A stretch of 5,122 nucleotides of DNA, taken from Burkholderiales bacterium UBA6064. Its GTDB lineage: Bacteria; Pseudomonadota; Gammaproteobacteria; Burkholderiales; Burkholderiaceae_B. This document shows, in pieces, positions 1 through 5,122 of the stretch. Positions within the stretch are counted from its first letter, which is position 1; every line of letters starts with the position of its first letter. The stretch covers positions 1 to 5,122 of the forward strand of contig DIYC01000036.1 in assembly GCA_002428895.1 (NCBI GenBank). Direction: 5' to 3'. The notes under the pieces were generated by a model. That model was not told the DNA's origin, searched no databases, and saw nothing but the letters and a program-made list of their open reading frames with translations. The position numbers and the translations under genes are program-made.

Positions 1-1332
1 AAAGAACTATCAACTTTATTTAAAATTCAACGTGACATCGATGCAGTCAATGCCATCGTCAAAGCACTAGAAAGTTACGCTCCAGTTGCACAAAAAGTAT
101 TGGCCGATTCTGAAGCGGGTGAAGTTCAAGCGGCTGCACTCACCCTCACCACCGAAGTTCCGCCCATACGACAAGTCATTTCAGAGCAATTTAACTTGTT
201 ACAAAACTATTCTAAAGAAGACATCAACCTTGCTTTGCAAAACGCACAACAAGCCACAATCAATTCAATTATTGTTACAGCAGGAGTTACGTTTGTACTC
301 ATCATTATTTGCTTAATCATCGCAACCATCATCACCAAATCACTAGTGAATCAAATTGGTGGCGAACCCTCTGATGCGATGGTTACTTTGCAGCGCATGG
401 CCGGTGGGGATTTGGCTTTTCAGGTTAAAACAGCACCTAAGGGCTCATTAATGCATAGTTTAAAAGTGTTTCATGAAAAAGTTCGTGACACACTCAACGA
501 AACCATCAAGGCAGTCGACACAGTCAACACCTCGAGCAGTACAGTGGTCAGTATTTCCAGTGAATTAACACACTCGGCTAACACACAATCACAAACCACA
601 CTCACCACCGCGTCAAACATAGAACAAATGAGTGCCTCGGCTCAATCAGTCTCTGAATATGCCAACCAAACCAAAACACAAGCGCAAAACTCCAGTCAAT
701 TGGCCAATGAGGGCAAATTCCTCATGCAAAATCTGGTAAATCAAATGAAAACAATGTCTGAAGACATGAACACCAGTGTCAACGAAATTTCAGAATTGGT
801 CTCTTTTTCTGACAAAATTAAAGGCATTGTGTCAGTGATTGAAGGAATTGCAGAACAAACCAATTTATTGGCACTGAATGCAGCCATTGAAGCAGCCCGC
901 GCTGGCGAAGAAGGACGCGGATTTGCAGTCGTGGCTGATGAAGTTAGAAAATTAGCAGGCAACACCGCCAGTGCAACACAAGAAATTAAAACCCTAATTA
1001 ACCAAATTTGTAACCGCTCAGAATGTAGCCGAGACACAGTCAGCAAAGCCAATCATCATGTTCAAACCTCTGTGGAATCAGCCATTAAACTTCAAAATGA
1101 TTTATCAACGATTGTCGACAATCTTAACCAATCCGTCGCACACACGGAGGCAGTTGCAAGCTCTACTGCCGAACAACTGATGGCCAGCCAAGACATTGCC
1201 AGTAAAATGGCTAGCGCTGCCGAACTGGCAGACGCGTTAAATCAGGCCAGCAACAATCTAAGTACTCAAGCTAAAAACATGCTCAAACAATCTGAACAAC
1301 TTAAAAAAACCGTTGGATTTTTCTCCACCTAA
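1..1332 (+). CDS. Methyl-accepting chemotaxis protein, 5'-truncated by the window edge
   Basis: This is the C-terminal 443 residues of a transmembrane chemoreceptor that senses a ligand outside the inner membrane and controls CheA kinase through CheW. The frame is open from base 1, so the true start lies upstream; the TTG at 100 is internal. Residues 1-88 look like the helical end of a periplasmic ligand-binding domain, possibly the four-helix-bundle type. Residues 89-112 are a hydrophobic membrane helix rich in Ile/Val/Leu. A HAMP linker follows (about 113-165, with QIGGEP and MAGGDLAF), then the cytoplasmic coiled-coil signalling domain. The conserved hairpin tip is at about 280-319, with [20 protein letters not shown] and then [15 protein letters not shown]. 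The protein ends in VGFFST and lacks the NWETF-type CheR/CheB tether pentapeptide of enteric high-abundance receptors. Cysteines at window residues 337 and 342, just after the tip, are unusual. The ligand cannot be inferred. Its stop end overlaps the metR stop end by 4 nt. The family call is very safe. Confidence 0.96.
   Translation, partial: KELSTLFKIQRDIDAVNAIVKALESYAPVAQKVLADSEAGEVQAAALTLTTEVPPIRQVISEQFNLLQNYSKEDINLALQNAQQATINSIIVTAGVTFVLIIICLIIATIITKSLVNQIGGEPSDAMVTLQRMAGGDLAFQVKTAPKGSLMHSLKVFHEKVRDTLNETIKAVDTVNTSSSTVVSISSELTHSANTQSQTTLTTASNIEQMSASAQSVSEYANQTKTQAQNSSQLANEGKFLMQNLVNQMKTMSEDMNTSVNEISELVSFSDKIKGIVSVIEGIAEQTNLLALNAAIEAARAGEEGRGFAVVADEVRKLAGNTASATQEIKTLINQICNRSECSRDTVSKANHHVQTSVESAIKLQNDLSTIVDNLNQSVAHTEAVASSTAEQLMASQDIASKMASAAELADALNQASNNLSTQAKNMLKQSEQLKKTVGFFST
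1303..1322 (-). terminator. Possible weak metR terminator inside the chemoreceptor gene
   Basis: Read on the minus strand just past the metR stop, the sequence runs AAAAATCC, AAC, then GGTTTTTTT. This can fold as a short stem (CC/GG, one T-T mismatch, then A/T pairs) followed by a run of U. The stem is weak and the tract may simply reflect the coding sequence of the opposite gene. It is listed because no better terminator for metR is visible. Confidence 0.25.
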
Positions 1333-2231
1333 GCAAAATTGCGAAGTTGCTGTGCTAATTCAATAAACGAAGACAAATAGCGTACTTGCCTATCGCCATC
1401 ACGAATACCCAGAAAGATTTGCTTCGCAATTCCGTTTTTACCCAAGCGCACCAAACTCAATGGTAAAGAAGCTCGATATTGTTCAGCCAACCAACGCGGC
1501 AAGGCGGCAACCCCACGCCCACTGGCGACCATTTGTAACATAATGTCAGTCGTCTCGTTGGTTTTATGACTTTTAGGAACCACACCGGCTGGATTTAAAA
1601 ATTGCGTGTAAATATCCAACCGATCAATCGGTACTGGGTAAGTTAACAACACTTCATCGCGTAAACTACTTGCATAAATAAATCGACGACCTGCAAAAGG
1701 ATGCGTTTTGGCGACCACCAACACTTGTTCATAGTCAAAAACCGCCTCAAAGTATAAGCCGGTTTTGTAAAACGGATCTGGCGTGACCAACAAATCAATT
1801 TCATAATCAAGCAAAGCCCCGACGCCGCCAAATTGAAATTTTTGCTTCACTTCCACATCGACATCGGGCCAAAGCGCAAGAAAAGGAGAAACCACTTGAA
1901 GCAACCATTGGTAGCAAGGATGACACTCCATCCCAATTCGTAACGTTCCACGTTCACCCTGCGCTATTTGTTTCAGCTTGTCTTCCGCATGCTGCAACAG
2001 TGGTAAAACACGATTGGCCACACTGAGCAAATAACTACCGACTTGAGTTAAACGAATTCCCCGACCCTCTCGAAGCCAAATCGGCGTGCCTAAAAGATGC
2101 TCAAGCTTCGCAATAGAATGACTGAGCGCCGATTGTGTTAAGCACACACTGTGTGCCGCAGCAGTTAAGGTGCCATGACGATCGACTGCTTGAATGATTT
2201 TAAGGTGAATCAGATCAACCTTACTATTCAT
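1329..2231 (-). CDS. metR: MetR, LysR-type transcriptional regulator of methionine biosynthesis
   Basis: A 300-residue LysR-family regulator, the usual length for MetR. In the family, MetR binds DNA as an oligomer, uses homocysteine as co-effector, activates metE and represses its own gene. The winged helix-turn-helix lies at about residues 5-65 ([20 protein letters not shown], then [20 protein letters not shown]). The effector domain starts near 96. MetR-type signatures include [16 protein letters not shown] (95-110), [20 protein letters not shown] (195-214) and [14 protein letters not shown] (234-247). These separate it from generic LysR proteins, and the divergent metE gene supports the name. 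The start is well fixed: an in-frame TGA lies only four codons upstream of the ATG. There is no strong Shine-Dalgarno; GATGAG about 8 nt before the ATG is the best candidate. The stop (TAG) overlaps the converging chemoreceptor stop (TAA). Confidence 0.95.
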   Translation of the reverse strand: MNSKVDLIHLKIIQAVDRHGTLTAAAHSVCLTQSALSHSIAKLEHLLGTPIWLREGRGIRLTQVGSYLLSVANRVLPLLQHAEDKLKQIAQGERGTLRIGMECHPCYQWLLQVVSPFLALWPDVDVEVKQKFQFGGVGALLDYEIDLLVTPDPFYKTGLYFEAVFDYEQVLVVAKTHPFAGRRFIYASSLRDEVLLTYPVPIDRLDIYTQFLNPAGVVPKSHKTNETTDIMLQMVASGRGVAALPRWLAEQYRASLPLSLVRLGKNGIAKQIFLGIRDGDRQVRYLSSFIELAQQLRNFA

Positions 2232-2237
2232 GAATAG
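2224..2237. repeat. Perfect 14-bp palindrome over the metR start codon
   Basis: CTATTCATGAATAG equals its own reverse complement, with the axis between 2230 and 2231, so the metR ATG lies in its centre. It overlaps the first candidate MetR box. It could be an operator for autoregulation or could arise by chance in AT-rich DNA; the palindrome itself is seen directly. Confidence 0.5.
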
Positions 2238-2243
2238 AACTCA
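2231..2243. promoter_or_regulatory. Candidate MetR box 1 (TGAATAGAACTCA)
   Basis: This matches the known MetR consensus TGAA-N5-TTCA with one mismatch (CTCA for TTCA) and also has the LysR-type T-N11-A form. Its centre is about 64 bp upstream of the inferred metE start point, where LysR-type recognition sites usually lie. It overlaps the first base of metR, so bound protein could also hinder metR expression. The role is inferred from position and consensus. Confidence 0.5.
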
Positions 2244-2251
2244 TCAAAAGA

Positions 2252-2264
2252 TGAAAATATACCA
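2252..2264. promoter_or_regulatory. Candidate MetR box 2 (TGAAAATATACCA)
   Basis: One TGAA half is intact and the other half is degenerate (ACCA for TTCA), keeping the T-N11-A form. The centre is 21 bp, two helical turns, from box 1 and about 43 bp upstream of the inferred metE start point. That is the usual place for the weaker activation site of a LysR-type regulator. It covers the putative metR -10, which would give autorepression. The match is weak by sequence alone. Confidence 0.35.
2256..2264 (-). promoter_or_regulatory. Putative metR promoter, extended -10 (TGGTATATT)
   Basis: On the minus strand TGGTATATT is an extended -10 element (TGn plus TATATT). No good -35 is seen 16-18 bp upstream. 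Transcription would start near 2249, leaving a leader of about 18 nt before the metR ATG. The call rests on motif and position only. Confidence 0.4.
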
Positions 2265-2265
2265 T

Positions 2266-2294
2266 TTTTATTCATAATAAAACTCGCCTATACT
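2266..2294 (+). promoter_or_regulatory. Putative sigma-70 promoter of metE
   Basis: TATACT at 2289-2294 is a good -10 hexamer. The -35 position (TTTTAT, 2266-2271, 17-bp spacing) is poor, as expected for a promoter that needs an activator. The inferred start is near 2301, giving a leader of about 37 nt, too short for a cobalamin or SAM riboswitch. Both candidate MetR boxes lie just upstream. Confidence 0.5.
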
Positions 2295-2325
2295 CCCTTT
2301 TTTTAATTGTTCACACTTAAACTAT

Positions 2326-2330
2326 AAAGG
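2326..2330 (+). promoter_or_regulatory. metE ribosome binding site (AAAGG)
   Basis: AAAGG sits 7 nt before the ATG at 2338, normal Shine-Dalgarno spacing. No nearer in-frame ATG exists upstream, so it supports the chosen metE start. Confidence 0.7.
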
Positions 2331-2337
2331 CAACATC

Positions 2338-4620
2338 ATGGCATTGATTCATAATTTAGGCTTTCCACGAATTGGCGCAAAACGCGAACTCAAATTTGCA
2401 CAAGAAGCATTCTGGAAAGGACAACAATCATCCGATGAACTACTCTCTCAAGCCAAGAACATTCGTATGGCCAATTGGCAATCTCAAAAAAACCTAAACT
2501 GGGTGCCAGTCGGTGATTTTTCGTTATACGATCAAGTACTCGATATGAGCGTTACTCTAGGCAATTTGCCTCAACGAGTTTACGAATCGCAAGGCAGCGA
2601 ACTTGATTATTACTTTCGTGCCGCGCGAGGCCGTTCAACCAACGACAGCGCCTGCCATGGCGTACATGCTGGAGAAATGACAAAGTGGTTTGACACCAAC
2701 TACCACTACATCGTACCGGAGCTTAGTACACAAACTCAATTTTCTTTAAACCCTGAACGACTGCTTAGCCAACTTGCAGAAGCAAAGCAAGCAGGAATAC
2801 CTTTTAAACCCGTCCTCATCGGCCCATTAACGTACCTGTGGTTAAGCAAGGCACAAGGTGACTTAAATCGCCTAACTTTTTTAGAAAAACTCTTGCCACA
2901 CTACCTCAACTTATTCAATCAATTGACCCAAGCAGGTGCTGAATGGGTACAAATCGACGAGCCCATCTTAGTCACTGAATTAAGTGAAGCTTGGCAACAC
3001 GCGTTTCAAACTGCATACCACACCATTAAAGCGAGCAACGTCAAACTGTTGCTCACGACCTATTTTGGCAACTTCAAAGAGAACCTTTCCTGGGTAAGTC
3101 GCCTTCCTGTTCACGGATTTCATCTTGATGCAATTTCCAATCACGATGAGGCACTGAAACTGGCACACACTCTTTCAAGCCATCAAATACTATCAGTTGG
3201 CGTGATCGATGGCCGTAACGTCTGGAAAACAGATTTATATGCCACCTTGAGTTGGCTTGAACCACTCGCCAACACACTGGGAGATCGCCTATGGCTTGCG
3301 CCCTCGTGCTCATTACTGCATGTCCCCGTTGACCTCGATAGCGAACAACATCTTGACCCAGAAATTCGCAACTGGTTGGCCTTTGCGCAACAAAAACTTG
3401 AAGAACTTCAAATTCTTGAACAAGCGATTAATCAAGGCCGACACAGCGTTTCATACGAACTGGCTAGCAATCAGAATGCCCTACTTAACCGGAAGAACTC
3501 ACAACGAGTGCATCAACCTAAAATTAAAGCCGCAGTCAAGGCAATCACATCGCAAGATGGACAACGGCAAAACAACTATACACAACGATCAACCTACCAA
3601 CAGGAAAAATTTAACTTACCGCTGTACCCCACCACAACCATCGGATCTTTTCCGCAAACTCAAAACATTCGAAAAGCACGACAAGCGTACAAACAAAATG
3701 AGATTAGCCATCAAGAATATACCAACCTCATGAAGCATGAAATTAAACACGCCATCCAAGTACAAGAAGAACTTGGATTAGATGTTTTAGTTCATGGCGA
3801 AGCTGAGCGCAACGACATGGTTGAATACTTTGGTGAGCAACTTCAAGGCTATGTATTCAGCCAATTGGGTTGGGTTCAATCGTATGGCTCACGTTGCGTT
3901 AAACCACCCATTCTATTTGGCGACGTTCACCGCCCCAAAGCAATGACCGTCGAATGGAGCCAATATGCACAATCGCTCACCCATAAACCGATGAAAGGCA
4001 TGCTGACCGGCCCAGTGACTATGCTGAATTGGTCATTTGTCCGCGACGACCAACCGCGGCAAGAAACCTGCATGCAATTGGCTTTAGCCATACGTCAAGA
4101 AGTCTTAGACCTCGAAGCCGCAGGTATTCAAATGATACAAATCGACGAAGCCGCACTTCGTGAAGGCTTACCACTTAGACAATCTGAATGGCAAAGCTAC
4201 TTACAATGGGCCATCGAAGCATTTCGGATTAGTGCAAACGGCGTCAAAGACGAAACACAAATTCATACCCACATGTGTTATTCAAAATTTAATGACATCA
4301 TTCATGCCATTACACACATGGATGCCGATGTCATCACTATAGAAACCTCACGCTCTGACATGCAACTGTTAAATGTATTCCAAGAATTTGAATATCCCAA
4401 CCAGATTGGCCCTGGCGTGTACGACATTCACTCACCCAATATTCCAAGTACCCAACAAATAATGACCCTGATTACTCAAGCTGCAAAGCGTATACCCGCA
4501 AAACGTTTATGGATTAATCCCGATTGTGGTCTTAAAACACGGCAGTGGGAAGAAGTCATCCTCGCGTTAAAAAACATGATGGCTGCAGCCAATCAATTGC
4601 GAGGGAATGTAAAACACTAA
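2338..4620 (+). CDS. metE: Cobalamin-independent methionine synthase (5-methyltetrahydropteroyltriglutamate--homocysteine methyltransferase)
   Basis: This cytoplasmic enzyme catalyses the last step of methionine synthesis, moving the methyl group from 5-methyltetrahydropteroyltriglutamate to homocysteine without vitamin B12. The 760 residues match the family's usual length (E. coli about 753). The N-terminal barrel covers about 1-330, opening with [21 protein letters not shown] linker spans about 375-430, and the catalytic C-terminal barrel runs from [11 protein letters not shown] (431-441) to the end. All zinc ligands are present: His645 and Cys647 (HMC), Glu669 (IETSRS) and Cys730 (NPDCGLKTR). 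The likely catalytic acid His698 ([10 protein letters not shown]) is also present, as are [13 protein letters not shown] (486-498) and [14 protein letters not shown] (601-614). The E. coli numbering offset of +4 is constant across these sites. No frameshift or missing residue is seen, so the enzyme should be active. It is divergent from metR, which very likely activates it. It appears monocistronic, since the rRNA operon converges on it. Confidence 0.98.
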   Translation: MALIHNLGFPRIGAKRELKFAQEAFWKGQQSSDELLSQAKNIRMANWQSQKNLNWVPVGDFSLYDQVLDMSVTLGNLPQRVYESQGSELDYYFRAARGRSTNDSACHGVHAGEMTKWFDTNYHYIVPELSTQTQFSLNPERLLSQLAEAKQAGIPFKPVLIGPLTYLWLSKAQGDLNRLTFLEKLLPHYLNLFNQLTQAGAEWVQIDEPILVTELSEAWQHAFQTAYHTIKASNVKLLLTTYFGNFKENLSWVSRLPVHGFHLDAISNHDEALKLAHTLSSHQILSVGVIDGRNVWKTDLYATLSWLEPLANTLGDRLWLAPSCSLLHVPVDLDSEQHLDPEIRNWLAFAQQKLEELQILEQAINQGRHSVSYELASNQNALLNRKNSQRVHQPKIKAAVKAITSQDGQRQNNYTQRSTYQQEKFNLPLYPTTTIGSFPQTQNIRKARQAYKQNEISHQEYTNLMKHEIKHAIQVQEELGLDVLVHGEAERNDMVEYFGEQLQGYVFSQLGWVQSYGSRCVKPPILFGDVHRPKAMTVEWSQYAQSLTHKPMKGMLTGPVTMLNWSFVRDDQPRQETCMQLALAIRQEVLDLEAAGIQMIQIDEAALREGLPLRQSEWQSYLQWAIEAFRISANGVKDETQIHTHMCYSKFNDIIHAITHMDADVITIETSRSDMQLLNVFQEFEYPNQIGPGVYDIHSPNIPSTQQIMTLITQAAKRIPAKRLWINPDCGLKTRQWEEVILALKNMMAAANQLRGNVKH

Positions 4621-4638
4621 ACTGGAAAAAGGATGAGA

Positions 4639-4663
4639 CATGTTGCACAGTGAGTGCAACATG
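4639..4663 (+). other. Strong hairpin just after metE without a U-tract
   Basis: CATGTTGCAC and GTGCAACATG form a perfect 10-bp stem around a 5-nt loop (AGTGA), starting 19 nt after the metE stop. No run of T follows, so it is not a standard intrinsic terminator. It could protect the metE mRNA 3' end, help Rho-dependent ending, or be a protein-binding palindrome. The structure is seen directly; the role is unknown. Confidence 0.55.
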
Positions 4664-4760
4664 AACCGAGCAATGCGGTATTAAGAAGACAACTAAAACA
4701 AGTCAGTTAAAATGAATTTTAATGAAATGAGTTGAATGAGTAATGAATAAGTAAAGAATA
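4664..4760. other. AT-rich intergenic stretch with AATGA repeats
   Basis: No gene or RNA is recognised here. AATGA occurs five times (from 4711, 4721, 4726, 4735 and 4742), and TTAAAAT/ATTTTAA form a 7-bp inverted repeat with a 2-nt centre at 4707-4722. It looks like low-complexity spacer between metE and the rRNA terminator. Confidence 0.4.
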
Positions 4761-4802
4761 AAAACCGCCCTGTTGATTTATATCGAATCAACAGGGGGTT
4801 TT
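4761..4802. terminator. Bidirectional intrinsic terminator of the rRNA operon and metE
   Basis: CCCTGTTGATT (4768-4778) pairs perfectly with AATCAACAGGG (4786-4796) around a 7-nt loop. The stem extends past a bulged G at 4767 through AAAACC (4761-4766) and GGTTTT (4797-4802). Read on the minus strand, the stem lies about 11 nt beyond 5S and is followed by GGTTTTTATT, a good rRNA operon terminator. Read on the plus strand, it ends in GGGGGTTTT and can stop metE transcripts before they run antisense into the rRNA genes. Confidence 0.85.
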
Positions 4803-4812
4803 CGGTATGAGG

Positions 4813-4928
4813 AGCCTGACGATGACCTACTTTCACACAGGAATCTGCACTATCATCGGCGCTAAGGCGTTTCACGGTCCTGTTCGGAATGGGAAGGGGT
4901 GGTACCACCTCGCTGTGGTCGTCAGGCA
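4813..4928 (-). rRNA. rrf: 5S ribosomal RNA
   Basis: A complete 5S rRNA of about 116 nt. The ends GCCTGACGA and TCGTCAGGC form the perfect 9-bp terminal helix I. The interior has the standard conserved blocks CCATTCCGAACAGG, CCGTGAAACG and GCGCCGATGATAGTGC, then GTGTGAAAGTAGGTCATCG. The pattern resembles betaproteobacterial 5S. It lies downstream of 23S in the usual order. The ends may be off by 1-2 nt, since they are set from the helix. A short open reading frame crossing it on the same strand is an artefact. Confidence 0.96.
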
Positions 4929-5085
4929 AAAAAGGTTGGCTGACCATTCATTTGGAACTGATGAGTAATGCGATTGATTGGCTCGCCACTTCGTTCAAAC
5001 AACTACATGCTGAACTGGCGTTTGTTTAATGGGCATTCTTCGTTGCTTTGCTCCAAGAACACTGAATTTAAGCACTCAATGCTAT
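4929..5085 (-). other. 23S-5S internal transcribed spacer
   Basis: About 157 nt of transcribed spacer. No tRNA fold or reading frame is seen. It should carry processing sites for 23S and 5S maturation, but none can be placed without the 5' side of 23S. The segment next to 23S (CTATAGCATTGAGTGC on the minus strand) probably belongs to the 23S processing stalk. Confidence 0.7.
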
Positions 5086-5122
5086 AGAGTCAAGCCTCAC
5101 GGGCAATTAGTACTGGTTAGCT
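5086..5122 (-). rRNA. rrl: 23S ribosomal RNA, 3' end only (partial)
   Basis: On the minus strand the window begins with AGCTAACCAGTACTAATTGC and continues CCGTGAGGCTTGACTCT. This aligns with the E. coli 23S 3' end (GAGCTAACCGGTACTAATGA, then ACCGTGAGGCTTAACCTT). Only the last ~37 nt are inside the window and the rest lies beyond its right edge. The variant CTAACCAGTACTAATTGCCC is typical of Burkholderiales as remembered. The exact 3' end is set by analogy with E. coli and could shift by a few bases. Confidence 0.93.

Noticed and set aside
100..102. TTG at 100 as the start of the chemoreceptor
   Set aside because: The frame is open back to base 1 with plausible periplasmic helix sequence, and a start here would remove most of the sensor domain.
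741..1052. A 103-codon minus-strand frame inside the chemoreceptor gene
   Set aside because: It is antisense to the most conserved signalling region, where codon constraint creates such shadows; no independent support.
2295..2337. A cobalamin or SAM riboswitch in the metE leader
   Set aside because: The leader is only about 37 nt from the inferred start point, too short for either, and no conserved box is seen.
3257..3733. A 158-codon open frame on the plus strand within metE
   Set aside because: It is an out-of-frame shadow of metE, whose own frame is intact and carries all catalytic motifs; no ribosome binding site supports it.
4931..4945. A terminator-like GGT...ACC then TTTTTT on the minus strand, between 23S and 5S
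   Set aside because: The stem is only 3 bp and it would cut off 5S from its operon.
4693..4947. An 84-codon open frame on the minus strand
   Set aside because: It runs straight through the 5S rRNA and its terminator; its codons spell rRNA sequence, not a protein.
4929..5085. A tRNA gene in the rRNA spacer
   Set aside because: No cloverleaf, T-loop GTTCGANTC block or CCA end is found on either strand; 23S-5S spacers usually lack tRNAs.

Overview
The window is ordinary chromosomal DNA from an AT-leaning Gram-negative bacterium, most likely a betaproteobacterium of Burkholderiales type. The main taxonomic clue is the ribosomal RNA on the minus strand at the right end. The 5S core (CCGTGAAACG...GCGCCGATGATAGTGC) and the 23S tail (CTAACCAGTACTAATTGCCC) match remembered betaproteobacterial sequences better than enteric ones. 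This assignment rests on memory, not on a search.

From left to right there are four blocks. (1) Bases 1-1332, plus strand: the 3' part of a methyl-accepting chemotaxis protein gene, open from the first base of the window. It covers the end of the periplasmic domain, one membrane helix, HAMP and the whole signalling domain. (2) Bases 1329-2231, minus strand: metR, a LysR-type regulator of methionine biosynthesis, converging on the chemotaxis gene with a 4-nt overlap of the stop ends. (3) Bases 2338-4620, plus strand: metE, the cobalamin-independent methionine synthase, complete with all zinc ligands. (4) Bases 4621-5122: no protein gene. This stretch holds a strong hairpin just after metE, an AT-rich stretch, a bidirectional terminator, a complete 5S rRNA, the 23S-5S spacer and the last ~37 nt of 23S rRNA. 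The rRNA operon runs on the minus strand and converges on metE.

The functional unit is the divergent metR-metE pair, the classic arrangement in proteobacteria, in which MetR with homocysteine as co-effector activates metE and represses its own gene. The 106-bp gap holds two TGAA-N5-like half-conserved boxes with centres 21 bp apart. They sit at about -64 and -43 from the inferred metE start point, and one overlaps the likely metR -10. This fits LysR-type control, although both boxes are imperfect. The metE leader is only about 37 nt, which leaves no room for a cobalamin or SAM riboswitch.

No mobile element, CRISPR array, tRNA or unfamiliar gene system is visible. The findings are modest and mostly concern regulation and transcript ends.
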